Source of the DNA: Paracyclopina nana
Taxonomy: Eukaryota; Arthropoda; Copepoda; Cyclopoida; Cyclopettidae
Reading direction: 5' to 3'
DNA: 64,000 bases
NCBI GenBank assembly: GCA_019096065.1
Contig: JAGUCH010000005.1
Span: 1,178,001 to 1,242,000 of the forward strand
The first letter of the stretch is position 1; each line of letters starts with the position of its first letter. The notes below the pieces were generated by a model. That model was not told the origin of the DNA. It saw nothing but the letters and a program-made list of their open reading frames with translations, and ran no database searches. A program made the translations under genes and the position numbers. This document shows, piece by piece, positions 25,701-40,700 of the stretch.

Positions 25701-28700
25701 CGTGCAGAGGACGGAAGGGAACAAGGCCTGGGCCATGTGCAGAGTGGCCTTCGAGGCCGTCGGCTTCTCTTGATCTGTTGATTCCTCGTCTGCTGGAAGA
25801 AGAAAGCAATCAAAGCCATATAAAACGGCTTTCTTCCCAAGGGACACCAAAAAAACCGTGCATGGATAAAAGTACCCACACCTTTTCCGGAGATCTATGT
25901 GCCTTGGAACATTTATGCTTATGAACCCGGAAAAAGGTGGGACAATGTGTGTATACTATTTTATTGGTCTTGCCTTCTTCGTCGTGCTCTTCAGAGGTGC
26001 CACTGTAAAGGCTCGGCTCATGTGCAGCCCTTACCAAAATGGGCACTGACGTGATGTGAAAGTTTTCTCGTTCTTTCCTCCTCTTTTCTCCCTCTGCATG
26101 GATGACACATTGGACAGCCTCAGCCTGCTGCTTTTTGCGACTCTTTGTAGCTGACAACAACATCTGGATCACAGACAGAAATTGCTATTCATTTACTTTT
26201 TGCATTTATTCGTGCGAGTACCTGGCCGCTCTCGTGAATGGTGCTGATTTTGGCCTTGGTCTTTGGAATCCAGGGAGGATCAATGACAGGGATAGATTCG
26301 ATTCCCAGCTTTGGGCTCGGCAGAGTGAATTCGATTTGCGAGGGAACGACCTTCATTGCGATCTGACCATTCTCCTCCAGCCTTTGCCACACTTGATGAC
26401 GATTCCGCCAAAGAGCCTTTAAGCAGACAATGAGGCAATACAGTTATAAAATCCTCAATAGTTGATATGGTGCTTAACTTATTTTCTTGGCATGCAAAGC
26501 ATCAGTAATTTTTTTTTGCAATTTTAATATCAAGAGTTTGAATAAGCTGAAAGAATTCTAATTTGGTGTATCTCTGAAAAATGCCATCAAACATAATTTT
26601 GCCGTTCACTAGCCAAAAAACGCCCAAAATTAAACACAACAGAAAATCCAAGTCTGGTACTACTTTCCATTTGCTACACTAGCGCCATCTTCAACATCGT
26701 GGTAAAAACCTGAACTAAACTTCCACACAGGCTATAAATAGGAAACGCACTTATTTATGCAGTGTATGTACCTGGAATCTGAGCAAGGCATTTATCCTCT
26801 GGTCAGGCAATTGGTGATGCAGCTCGCTCTTGATGAGCTCAGTGGTCTGCGCGGCCACTTTGACCGAGCTCACGATGAAAATGGTCGCGGCCGCAGCAAC
26901 CACATCACGGTCGGACTCCCTGCATGGAAAAAAACGAGGATTTGCAATTCACAACACGTAGCTCAATGCTCTCCCAAGGGAGAAAAAGAAAGTTTAGAAT
27001 TGCCTCAGTAGTTGTGCTCACCTCAAAAGTTCCCAGGCAACAGGTAAAGCCTCGATAAATGTCTGGTCACTCAGGATGCACGCCGACTTGTTGAGCACAG
27101 ACAATGGCACGTGGAACAAGTTGCGGATGCGGATTTTCATGTATTTGAGCATGGGCGAGCTGCCAGGCCCGCCAGGCGGCCTTTTAGGGCTGACCCTGAG
27201 CGAAGACCACTCAAGGTCATCCTCGTTCTTGGATTTGCCCCCTTTTTCGCGCTGCTGCATTTGCTTCAAGTGCAGCATCTGCGATTTGTGCTCGTGTTTC
27301 CCCTCGCTCATTCCACGCTCGATATCCTTGTACAACAAATATTAAAATATGTCTTACTACTCAGAAAGTGGAAAAGCTACGTGAAAAATAGAAAGCTTGA
27401 GAAAATTGAGCTAACTCTTTTCTTGGATCAGACTCTATAAATAAAGGGCTGATAAATTGCTTACCAGCTCGTCTTTTCTGTTTCTCTCGGGAGACGTGCT
27501 ACTGCTGTCCCCATGATTCGCACTTTTCCCCTTTTTGCTCGATCTTCTGCCAATTCCCCCTGGGGGAGACGTGAAGATATCCTCTGCGTATTCGACTTCC
27601 TCTCCATACACCTAGCAAAACCAAAATTAAGCCCAGACAGAGGCACCAAATTAATGATCATCAGATTTATATGTCTTGTCACAGATCATTAATTCCAGCC
27701 AGCAGCAGCGAAATGATAAATCTCGTCACAAGCAAAAAACGGGCTAGTGTCCTGCTCATGTACGCCACAAACTCCTTAGGAAAAGGCACGAAAAACACCT
27801 CAAGGAAGGGAGAAAAATTGTCTTATGACAAGCGCTAGCTGATGCTAAAAAAATCAGATCGACTTTAAGCCAACTTGAAAGTAAACAAATCTAATATGGT
27901 AGGTTATTAAGTGCTCAACATTTTGATCCTTTTGAGCAGAATCTAAAGTTAAATTTCATCTTTTATCAAAGAAACGTGATGAAGTATAGTTTGTTATGGA
28001 ATATGCTGAAAACCGTGCGACAAAATAGCAAAAATTGCCATTAAAAACGCTGCTCGGCCCCAAGCTGAACTCGTTGAGTGTCAGTCAGCAACAGATTCAC
28101 TTTTCCTTAAGACAATTTTTTCCATACCTTAAGGCATTCTTAATACATGAACAGGGCACTATAGGACTGCACAGTAGGGTCACTCCTAATAAAAAAGTCG
28201 CATCATTGAAAAGTACGTGAAAATGCGCCATAACTTTAAGAATGCCAAAAATTGGCATTTTCTTGATAAATCCCCTTCTAAATCATATGAAAGTCATTCT
28301 AAAGCCAGAAAAATGTAAATTAATTAGGTTTTTAGGCAGCCAATTGCCTAAATTGATCAAAAACATACCAATTTTAATAAAAATAGCCACAAGTTTGGTT
28401 TGCAAAAACCCTGTCGAATCTCACAAGAATGTGGATATATGAACACAACATGGGTACAAAATTATTCCATGGTGTCCTACTGAAGTTTTTTGGAAAGCAT
28501 CTTTGAGGAATGCTGAGGTCCAAGGGATCTAGACTCATATGAATTTTTTCTGATTTTCGTGCAGCCTTTTGAGACAGATTTTCATAGACAAAATCTGAGT
28601 TTGATAAAATAAAATCTCCAAAGATAACAATTTAGTAGCCCAAAAACATCATGGAAGTCAATTTTGAAGTGTTAGCATCAATCTAGAGCCGAATTAGTGA

Positions 28701-31700
28701 TAGCCTTTTTCGCTTAAGTTTCAATCAAAACGATGCGACTTTTTTGTTAGGAGTGACCCTTCTGTGGACTGCTGCAAATATAATTACATGTCTGGCAGCC
28801 TCCATGATCCTTTTGGCAGCCCTCATTTGTCTTCGGTAGCATTGGGGATGGCAGAAATTCTGGTGAGTGCAGTGGAAATTGAAGCCATTGAGCAGCTTGG
28901 TCATGACCCGGAGCCATGGCATGTTTTGCTCCAAATGATCCTCCTCATCGGGAAGGTCAAAGAGGTGGCTTTCATAGAGGTCTTTTTCTTCCGCGAAAAC
29001 GCCAGGGCTTTCTTCGGCCCCAGGAGAGGCTCCATCCGCGGCCTCGTGATCAGAGGCGTCAGAGGCCGAAATGGAGGACACCTTCCTTTTCGAAGCACTC
29101 GAATCCGCCCTCTTGATGGCTGAAAAGAGGCCAAAAAGTATGAGAAAAAGCCATGCTACATACACAGCATTCATTTTGTCATTTGCAATATGCAAAAGTT
29201 CTCGTAGGACTTGCTTTTTTGCATAAATTACCTGATTTTTGGACTTCATGCAAATCTAGAGATTTTTTTCATAGATAATTTTAAGTGGTGAAGTAGTAGA
29301 TTTTAGCTAAATATTAAGATTTGCCCACCATGCAAAAGAACCTGTACAAAGATAGTAAAACTGATGTTGGAGCCACGATGCCAGCAGATGAACGCAGCCA
29401 ACTATTCTAAGATGTCATGCCTCTGCAGTAGATGAGGATGTTCTTTTTAAAACTGTTTGGAGATTAATAATTTAGTGATTTTTGGTCTACAAGCTACGAT
29501 TTATAGGCAACCGAGTTGAAAAAAGCGACTGTCAACGCAGCGCCCTCTTTTTTTGAGTTTTTCGAGTCAGCCGGTTTCAGCCCTTTTTTCAACCCACATT
29601 ATTAGGCCTACTAATTATGAGAGAAGAGAATTTAAAGAGCGTACTAATGACTATATATTATTTAATACTACAGCTGTTTGCAGTCAAACGCAGTCAGGGC
29701 CAACGAGAAAATGGTGAATTAATTAGCACGAGATCAGAAATAAATTATTAGCCCTGATCTTACAGCTGCATACCAAAAATTGAATTATATCAAAATGCTC
29801 ATAAGCCACTGAGCGGAATCTCGCCATTTCCTGCCTGAAAAGGCCGAAATTCCACTCCGTGGGCCCAGTGTGTCAAGAGAAGTAGAGAGAAAGTGAGAGA
29901 AAGAGTGTGAGAAAGAGAAAAGTGGAAAGAGCCTCAAAATAATGACCCATTCAACTAGCAGTAGCAAAATATGGGATATGTCGAGGTTTTTTGCTTGCAG
30001 TCTCATATTCATCCCAAATTGTAGTAAAGTATCATCCACCATGCTTGAAGAAGATCCTGAATATGTGGCGCCATCTTACCCAGCCTGTTAATAAACATGG
30101 CGGTGCCAGTCAACTTTTTCCACCGAGAACGAGCGTTGGGCAATGGCTTCTTGGGCTGCTGCTGCAGACCAGCCCCCAGCCCGCCCACAACGGGGGCAGC
30201 TGGGGCTGTGGGCGTGGCAGCTGCAGCAATGGGGGGCGGGGAAATTACCCCGCCTGAACCGGTCACAGCCACTGTCGGGACAACGGGGACTGATGCTAAA
30301 TGTTATAATAATAAAAAAGGTCGTTGCAGGGGATATCCTCAATAGTAATTAGGTATACATTATAAGTTCTAAACGATGTCAAGATCAGCTCAAAAATAAC
30401 TAGGAGTACCGTCATTGCGTCTAAACCATGTGCAATCTTTGTAGTGCAAATTTTGATGGTAATTTAAGGGGGGGAGAATGTATGTGAAAAATCCGGCAGT
30501 TGTCATAATATTTCACAACTGGAGAGAAGATAGAGGGGCAAAATGGTATATTTGGTATACTTACAGTCCGAGTCAGGATCTTTGGCCTTTGATCCGCCGG
30601 CCTTTTTGGAAGGAGGCTCATTTTTTTTCAGTCGAATGCTTCGGCGTCGAAAAGAGCCCGAACTTCTGTTGCTCGAGCCTCGCTTTAGAAATGGTTTCCC
30701 TTGAGTGATTCGCGCGCCTCGTTTTTCCTCTTCGGCCTATAATGGACAAAAAAGTCAAAAAAAGGCCAAACTTGCTCAGTTTTCGGAACGGTAGCAAAAG
30801 AAGGAATTAATTGGGAGGAAAAACGGGAAGTAAAAGTTTATTTTTATCAGGGCATCTCTCTTTTGTTTACGTTTTTGTTGACAACAGGAAAAGGAAGCTA
30901 AGAACACGTGGTTGAAACGGTTGTAAAAGCAGAATGGGTGAAAGGACATGCTTTCTTTATTCTGGTGGATATTAATATTAGTTAAAAATGGTCAGCAGGC
31001 TCAAGAAAGTTGCACATAATGCACAATGATAAGCATGCAAGTTTTTAAAGTAAGATGTCTTCTCCTTGTTTTTAGAGCAGTTTTTATTTAGGGCATCACC
31101 AACCAAAAATAGGGTAATTTTTTTAAATTCAAGGCAGCAGCTAAAAAAACAGTCTGAAAAATTCTGTTTTTCTGCTTGTGGCATTTTTCCATTTGGAATT
31201 GAAAGGTAGTGAGCATATTTCTTGACACTTGAGTAGTAGTTCAGCGCAAAATATGCTGGTTTTGTTGAACAAAATGTGAGAAAGTAATGCTGCAGAGATT
31301 TTCTCTTTTGTATCATAATACCTCCAGAGCTTTGAGAACCAAAGCATGAAACTTGGAACCAGCAGCTGGAGGAGCTGGTTCGTCTACTACTCCAGACGAT
31401 TTGGAGCCATCCTTGAAGAAGTGACAAGTAGCAGAAATGACAAATATCATGCAACACAATTTAGCTCATGTTAATATTCAAACCCATTTGAGCCCCCATT
31501 AATTAATGCCAAGATTAGAAAGCCCTTCCCCAAAATATACTACAACCTGAATCACTAATTTTGCTCACCTAAAAAAAACCTTGCTGATTCTATGATTTCT
31601 CTTTTTAAAAAGTATTCTTTGTAGCAAATTTTTAAATGATTACACTTGGCTAAAGAGGCAAATGTTTGTCTCATCATTCTCTACAATTTCCCAAAATAAA

Positions 31701-34700
31701 AAAATAACGATACTCTGTACCATTCCTAAAGGCAAATTTTCTACACTACATTAAATTTGTACACCGTTTTCTGCTAATGGAGTCCCCCAATTTGTACAGC
31801 ATGTTTTCTTTTAAAGTAGTCCGAGCTCTTTAAGAAAAAGTCACTTTTAAAGAGAAAGCAGTCTTGGTGTCACAAGTTGCGAAGAAGGAGAGAATCTTCA
31901 ACAGCAATTACCTGCATGGCCAAAGTAGTTTGACTGCTCGTTCTGGACTCGCTGTCATCTTGAATAACAAAGCTGATTTTGCGACCTTCGCCAGTTCCAT
32001 TAGCCACTGTGTTGGAGCACAAGATAGCCATGGTTTCCGGTGGCACTTGAGATTGCAACGAAGGCTGCTTATCAAGGCTGGACTGGTGTAGGGTGTGGCC
32101 TCCACTCGAGGTTGAGCTCGCGTTCGCCACAGATTGAGTGGCCATTGACCATCTCCTTGATGAGGTCGTGGCTGGCACCAAGTGAGGCACTGCCACAGCC
32201 TGGCTTCCTGACCTGCCAGCCGACTCAAAAGAGGTCCAAGCATGTGAGGCTCTGGAAGAGGCCACATTCATCCCACCAACAGGCCCGCCCCCAAAGAGAA
32301 CTTTGTGAGCCTTTGGCAAGTTTTTGTACGTCTCCCGCATGAAGGCTGTGATTTCCAGCAGCAACACACACGCGATCAATCTTAGAGCCATCGGACAACT
32401 TCCGCCATTTGGATTGACACTTGCTGTAAATACAGAGAGAGGACTTTCATATGTCGTTGCCAGCAGAGTATTTTTGTGTTCACGCGCAGTCAGAGTGACC
32501 ATTCTATAAAGTCAATATGGCATGCATTACAGCTCTTTGTACACAATGTAAATACTGTACTGAATAGATCATGTGCACATCACTCAACTTGAGCTGAACA
32601 TAACTGAACTTGAGCTGAACATAACTGAACTTGAGCTGAACATAACTGAACTTGAGCTGAACATAACTGAACTTGAGCTGAACATAACTGAACATGAGCT
32701 GAACATATCTCAGCTGAGTGTAACTTGGCTGAATAGTACTCAGCTCAACGTAACTCTGCTGAACGAAAATCAGCGGAACAAAACGCAGCTGAACGAAAAT
32801 CAGCGGAACAAAACACAGCTGAACGTTACTCAGCTGAACGTTACTCAGCTGAATGTTACTCAGCTGAACGTAACTCAGCTGAACAACTGAACGTTACTCA
32901 GCTGAATGTTACTCAGCTGAACGAAAGTCAGCTGAACAAAAGTCAGCTGAACAAGAACAAAAGTCAGCTGAACAAGAACGAAAGTCATCTGAACAAAAAT
33001 CAGTTGAACGAAAGTCAGCTAATGAAAGTCAGCTGAACGAAAGTTAGCTGAACGAAAGTTAGCTGAACGAAAGTTAGCTGAACGAAAGTTAGCTGAACGA
33101 AAGTTAGCTGAACGAAAGTTAGCTGAACGAAAGTTAGCTGAACGAAAGTTAGCTGAACGAAAGTTAGCTGAACGAAAGTTAGCTGAACGAAAGTTAGCTG
33201 AACGAAAGTTAGCTGAACGAAAGTTAGCTGAACAAAACTCAGCTGAACATAACACAGCTGAACAAGTCAGCCGAACAACATCTGCATGATCTAAGCATAA
33301 TCAGTATGAACTGAGCATGACTAGGTGCGAAGTTAGCATTGCTAATCATGAGCTGAATATCGCTCAGCATGAAATGTGCATCAGACAGGATTAGCTAGGC
33401 ATAAGTCAGCATAAACTAAGCAAACTGATTATTACTCTGCATGAACATAGAGTTGCTCATCATAAACTGAAAGCTACTTAAATTGAGCTGAGCACCACTC
33501 AGCATTAATTCAACATAACTCATCATGAACTGAGCATCACTCAATGAACTATGCATCAAAAGCAGGTTATTGAGGCGTTAAAAGGAGCAGAGAATTCATG
33601 CCTTATGCACTTTTGAGGAAAAAGTCGATTTTGCACATGATTTGTGGCAACTCAGGAGTCGAGTAGCAAGAAGTTTAGAAAGATGTCGCAATAAATATTT
33701 TAACCTTCATCCATAAAGTCCTCTTCCTCGTCCTCGAGCAGAAGCAGCCTCTGTTTCGATTCGTCGGTAAAAACTGCAGCAGAGGCCGAGGCCGTGGCCT
33801 CGAGATCGGCCGCTAAAAGCTCCTCAATTCGAGAGCCCAACATCTGTAATAAAAAGTGAAAGCAACATAAAAAAGAAAGGCAAACGTGGAATCACTGACC
33901 TCGCCCCATTGATGAAACATTTTGCTCGCTTGAAGTTGCATGGAAATGGACCTTCTCTGGGCCAAAGGCTGCGTGAGGACCAAGCTTGGGCCACCTCGGC
34001 TTGGCCGACCTGTTGGAAGGTTGGTCTTCAGCCACGAAGGCCACTGACCCCGATTGCACTGGTGTACAAAGTGGGCACACTCAAGAATGTAGCAAGCTCT
34101 CGTTACAACAGGTGCTTTGGGCTGAAAATGGAGAAGAAATGAGAAATCTTGGGATTTCATGCCAGTGAAATGCACTTCTGAGGCCTTCAAATATTGGATT
34201 TGACTTTTTTGCTTTCATCTTTGAAAAGGTCAAAAAGCTAGCCTTTTTGCTCCTCATTCATTCACAGTGTTGAATGAAAGGAAATGCCTTTTGGATGAAT
34301 GGGCTAAATTGAGGCTTTTTCATTACCAAATCTATGAGGGCTGCAATCAGCAGAGGATCAGGAATTGTTCCTGGCGCACTCATGTCAAGCATCAAGTTGA
34401 ATCTGGCCAGGCCAGCTTGAACGACCTCGACAGGCACCAGATGTCTCTCCTTGAAGCAAACTGTGTCCGAGTCACGGGTCATTCCGGCCTCGAAGTCGTA
34501 AGAATTACACCGAGAGACCTCGTAAAGCGCATCCTCGCTGTCCATTTCACGTTTTCGGCCTCGGGTCATGCCCATCTTCTCAGTAAAAGTTTTCTTCGCC
34601 ATTGTTATGATTTGTTTTCTGCAATAAGCAACAACAGAGGCTCGAGTTAGCTTCACGATCCGCTTTGTTTACACTAACGTCTGGCGACAGCTGGGCGCTT

Positions 34701-37700
34701 AGCCAACAAGCAGAGCCGAACTAAGTGAATTAAGGCTGGCCAGGATTTTTAATATTCACCTAGTTCCTTTTTGCAGTTTAGCCTGTTGGCCCTTAAGGTA
34801 AGTGGAGTATTTCCTCTGAGGAGGCTGGTTGGGTAATTGGGCGCCTGGCTCTGAGGCTGCGACCTCAGCTTCCAGGGCTGCCTCAATGCCAGAACGATGA
34901 TTGTGCTCTTCATGGTCTCCTGACTTTCCTGTGATCCAATTAATGGCTGCATGGACGAAAAGTTTCTGTTTATAGTTCTCTATCAAGGGGAAAAAGCAGC
35001 AGAAGCTAGAAGTTCCCCAGCAGCTCCTCTAGGAAATAGAGGAGGAAACTGCTTGAAAAGCCATTTCTTTTATTTTTCCCTCTAGAAATCGAGACGATTT
35101 ACCCATTTGCATCCGTGAGACTTTCCGGTCTCTCTCCTCCACCGACCTCGAATTGAGCACGAAAATCTTCTTATTGAGGCTGCCAGCGGGACTTCCTCGG
35201 GCCAAGGGACTATCCGCCCCTTCCACTAGGCTCTAGTTTAAAACAAGAAAGAGAATTTATTGACCTTAGCCCACAAAAGAAAGGCAGTAATTGTGACTTT
35301 CAGCCCCATTTAAAGCACACAATGGATGTCAGGCTGCTATACCCAAACTTCGTGGAGTTACCACAAAATTTGAAATAGCACCACATAAATTATGGGCCTG
35401 CTTAACAAAGAGGCTTCCAATTCCTTTTTTCTACTCACAGTGGCAGTGGAAGATGTGGACTTTTTCTTGAACACAGACTTTTTGTAGATCAATTTGGACT
35501 CTGTCTCATCCACGTAATTAACTGGTGAGTCTCGCGACTCAATGTTGGGATAAGATCCAGCTGGAATCCTGAGCAAACAACCTCGTGTTAACCTACTACT
35601 TTCATTTAAGCAGTAACTACTTGGGATCGGGGCGAATGACGATGCGGTTTGTTTTTGTTTTTATCTCAGCTGAGCGCGCGGCTTGAGTGGCGGGATGAAC
35701 CATAAAGAGGAGCCGTCAAACAAATTTAAGGGCTTTAAAAATGCAAATTTCTAGCAGGAGCTGAGTTTAAAAGCGCGGCCATTAATCAATTATTCAGCAG
35801 CCATGTAAAAAAGTTTCTAGCAGCAGAACGTTCAAAATAATGAGAGTTGATGAGGAGTGTACGAAAAATCTACCTGGCCGCGTGGTTTCCGTCCACTTTG
35901 TACTGAGTTTTCACCAGCTTCTTGGTGGAATCCATCAGACCACTAAGTGCCACTCTGCGGAAAACACTGCCATGGTTCACTTTAATGTAGTTGATGAGAC
36001 CACGGCAATCATTATAAAGAATGGCATTCTCCTGGGACTTGATCCAAGCCATTTTCTCAGTCATCTTGCTTATGAGCTTCTTGAACATGGTAGTGACGAA
36101 AATAACCTCAATGCTCTTGGCTGTGCTATTTTCAGCCGAGAAATTGCTAGAATACCCAGAGCTCAACTCATGCTCCGATTTGAAGAACATTTTGGGGCCT
36201 AGAGCCTGAAGCAATTTGGGCCCTGAAAAGAGAGGAAAAATTGTAGGAAGTCACTAGACCAGAAGTGTAACATTGTCACCACCACACTATATGCTATGTA
36301 TATACAGTGTTGGAATATAGAAAGCAATAAAGAAAAGCAGCTTTTACGACTCACTTGGGTGACCTCCCGAGGCCGTACATGTTGAGCCTGAGGCCGCCGA
36401 GGTTGAGAATGGGTTATTAGGATCTCCGCAAAAGCTCAAATATCCATGCAGAAATGGGATGAGGAAGGGCAAGTCTCTGCTCTCGACCAACATTGTCACA
36501 AATTGGCGAAATTGCTTCTTATCGTACCACAAAAGCCTGGAGAGCAGGGCCACTCCTCTGGCCCTCAAAGTTTCAGTGTTGGAGGTAGGAATTTGGCCTC
36601 CAACGCCACTACTTTGGCATCCTTGAGGTCTCAAAGTGTCGTGACAGCCATGTTTGCATCCCAGCATTTTGAGAACTCTGCAAGAGGGAGAAGAAGTGTC
36701 AATCACATGACAGCATCAAATTGAGCCCTTTCACCAAATACAGTCAATATGCCATCACCAAAGCAGAGAATATCAAGGTTGGCTACATTCAAGTTGAGAT
36801 GTGCGTACAGCAAAAAAAGAGAAAGCTCAAGCTTTTATTCGTCTTCAAAAAGGTAGGAGCAAGCAAGCATCCTTGTTGAAATGGAAGACTTGCCAGATTG
36901 CTTTTATTATTTCAGGCCCCACGAGGCTCATAGAAGAAAACTGTGGCTCTTGAAAACTGACTAGAAGACCTGCTGAGTGGTCTCAACAAAAGAGTTTTGA
37001 AGGGCCTTGGATGGAAAGTCACATATTTGAGGATTTCCAATACAGCCCAGCAGCTGCGATAATTAAAAAGCTTAATTTTGCGGAGCTTTCTAAAGCTAGG
37101 TCACTTTCACCCTTGGGAGCAGCAAGCTAAGCAAGAAAAAGCATCAAAGGTCAGCAACATATCAGATGTCTGCCAAAAAAGAGAAAAACGCATCTGAATG
37201 GAAGAGCCCCCCGTTTTTTACATTGTTTGAGAGTGGCTTTCCAATTTGTTGCTCCCTTGGGACCGATGGCAGCCAAAGCCAACCAAGCAGCTCTCTTTCT
37301 CTCTCTCTCTCAAATACCCAACTGATTACAGTGGGATCCTTGTACGATGGCCAAGGGGAATCAAATCTAATTATGCAGAAAGTTGGGCTCTGAAGTTTCA
37401 GCAGCCATATAGCCTACCTAATAACAATGTCCATGAAGGTGTTGTGAAGAGTGAAAGCCTTGCAGCTATTGACTTTCGAGGGCTTTTCAGCCTCTTTTGC
37501 CCCGTTGGGAGGGGAGGCAGTGGGCGTGGCTTCTTGTGGCATATTTTGGCCTTCGATGATGGGATCCTCGCCTGTCAACTGGCCCAGGATGGCCTTTGTC
37601 GAGTTGGCCAACACACCCAGGTCAATTAGAGTTGATGTCAGGGATAGCAGGACTTCGCAAACTCGAACAGTGCAAACATTCTCTCTCAATGAGATTTTAT

Positions 37701-40700
37701 GGAGAGCCTGGAAAAAAGCATGTCAGTGAAATGCAGTTTGGGGGAGGAATTTACATGAATGAGGCACAAATGGGTTTCAACAACAATTGGGGATCTGGAT
37801 TCCACATAAACGTTTTCCCCCACTTTGCCATGCAATTGCAATAACAAAAATTAAATGAAAGTAGTACAATGTACTACTATTTTTACACTCCTTTATATCT
37901 GAAATTGCGTAGAGCTCAACTCGAGCTTTGGATCTCATTCACACGGCTAAAAAGCACTTTGGGAAAAAGCAGCTCTCTAAAACCATTTCATGCTATAAAT
38001 ATGAAAAGTTCCTACATTTATTAGCTACATAAATGGAAGTAATAGAGTGAGAATTCGCTAAGTAGCGCCACTCGATGGCAAAAAGAAAACAAAGGATGAA
38101 TTCTTGCCACGTTTGTGCCCTGTGTGCACTGAATGCTATGCAAAGCTATTCCAGGCTGATCCCCATTGAGTGTTCCAAGGCTGAGTTCTATGTGCGGAAG
38201 TTGTGGAAGGAGGCAACAACTCCTTTTAAAAGATTTTCATCTCGGTTTCTACTCTCTCTCTCTCTACACACGTTCGTGTGAAATGAGATGCAGGGAGGAG
38301 GACAACTTTCAAGGCAACACCATTCAAAATGCGGCAGCTCACTACTACAGCAGTAAATGCATCATCAAATGATCGTGTTGTAGTGCAGAAAGCTCCAGTT
38401 GTACTATTATAATACAGTTTTTGGCCTTAGCTTCCACAAGGCCATGAGCAATTACTTTGTTGTTGCTGGTAGCAAAAGTTGGTGAATAGTTGGGATCAGC
38501 TGGGGAAAGCGCAAGCACTCTCTCGCCACCAAATTCTTAATTGACAAAATGCATTTCGATATACCAGGCTTGCCATTTACAAGTTTTTTGATAGTTCAGC
38601 TATTTTAGAGGGCGTTCTCATTTTTTGAGTATTTTCTCCCTAAATGGTTGATTTGAAATAATCCGCAGTATTGTTTAAGCACAATAAGCCTTAACTTTAA
38701 AAATACACTCCAAGGTATAAGCCAGTGGAGGGACAAACTTTACCGCAAGATGGCGCTTTTTGAGCAAGTATTTTTTAGGAAAACTGTCGCGCGCGAAACT
38801 TGATCGGCGGAGTCAGGCTAGAAAAAATTAGTTTGTACCACGAAAAGATTGAAAACTTGCGTAATTTTCATAGGGTTTTAATGGCTTGAGAAGGTGCCAT
38901 TTTAAAATTGTAGATTTTGTCATGTTAGCAAAGTTTTCAAAAAAAAGTGCTATAGAAGCCAAATAACTGCCAATTATCGGCTGTCCATGTAGTGCAGCCA
39001 TGTCAACTTGCCCAAGTGTGTGAATCTAGCGATTTTATGACTCTTTTGGCTTATAGAAGTAAAAGAAATCACTTTATTGGCTGCCTTCATCATCCATTAA
39101 ATGCATTACACACATAAAAGTTACCTTCAAGAGCACCAAGTAGTCCATATGTCCGTTTTTCCTGATGTAAAAAGTGGATCCCACAGCCTCGCCAATGCAA
39201 GGAGGCGTGTACACAATGAGGCTGTCTGTTCGTGATCTATCTAAGGGCGGTGGAACGATGCGAACGTGAGCGTCGCCATTTTTGATGCCATTTTGCTGAG
39301 CACCAGTTACACCGCTACAATTTTCTTTGATGTTTCTTTGAGATTCTGTACTGCTCGCGGTGGAACTCATCTGAAAAAAATGATGTCATTACTCCCAATT
39401 TTTGCCACCATTTTCCTCTCCCCTTCTGCTGGGTAATATAACGGACATTTCCCTACCAAAGCTGATGAATATGTCATGAAGGCCACTGCATCAAGATGAG
39501 GACGATTAATCATCCCACCACTACAGCCTTGTATTGGGAATTCTCATACATTACACGAGCAACAGCGATAACTGTGCCAAAGACAAGGGCTTACATTATA
39601 TGCATAAGCATATATATAAGTATCCTTGGTTTATTTCCATCTCATATTGCGTGATAAAAATTAAGAAAAGAGGCAAAAGTCACGTTCTCCTGCAAAGCAG
39701 CAATTCGCGCCTTAAATTTGCCCCCTCGAGTCAGAAAATAAGTTAGACCGAGTGACAGATCGAAACTGTCTCCCATATTAGTGTATAGAAAAGGAAAAGA
39801 GCAATCTTGTGTGATCAAATGGAAATCCAAGCTCAGCCTTGACAAAGGTTCATTTTAGAGTAGTAATATTAGTGCTGAGCTAGTCAGAACTTTGGCCTTG
39901 AATCTCGAGTGCTACTATTCTTACCTTGTCTGGAGTATTGCCTGGAGTGAATTCTGTCACCGTGATAATGGGCTTGGCAACCATCTTCTTGGATGCATTT
40001 GAGGCCAGAGATATTTTCTGCTGGTTACATTGAGAATTGGTGCTTTGCTTTCGCATCCCGTAGTACCTGCAAAGTTTAGTTAGTAATTACTTGACTCGCC
40101 CGTCAAAGTTGCAACTACAAAAAGTTAGCTTTTGGCTCTAAAGCCCACAAAAAGGAGACTTTCACATCAAATCTGGGCACATGCAGAAACCTCTGCCAAA
40201 CCAAAAAAAAACCGCCACATTCCGTTACATTTTTATATGTTACGCTAACGGCTAAGCCAAGAACAAAGCAGCTAAGAACAAGTTTCAAAAATTGGCATTG
40301 TCAGCTGACGTCTGCGCGCGTTGGCTTGAAGTGAAAAATGCCGGCGTGCGCTCGCGCTACTCATTTGCCGGCGAGCTTTAGCACTGAGTTACATAAGAAA
40401 CAAGCCAATTTTCTGAGGGTAAAGGGAGATGAGTGCACACAATGTGATGATAGATCGACTTACCCGCTTTCACGTCGCAATTCATCAATAAGTGAGCTAA
40501 TGTGACACGACAGGGGACAAAAAGAAAGATGAGGAACGTTGTAAGAGAGGAAGAGCAGTAGTCATTGTAAAGTACATTCTCAGCACAAAATACAGCCTTG
40601 TATACAAAAAGGGAAAGGCTTGAAGTATTTTCGTCCAATGAAAAAAAAATTCACAAGTACTGATTTGCATAAAAAAGTGCCCATTATGCATGCAGAGGTG

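Noticed and set aside
25848-26163. Longer version of unc80 exon 35 using a donor at 25847
   Set aside because: Phase would fit, but the donor is poor and adds an unrelated basic tail; the GC donor at 25973 gives a better match to the family.
32573-33255. Long repetitive open frames on both strands (105 and 78 residues)
   Set aside because: They arise because the 15- and 21-bp tandem units contain no stop codon; no start context or splicing supports them.
34267-34650. 127-residue + strand open frame
   Set aside because: Antisense shadow of unc80 exon 23.
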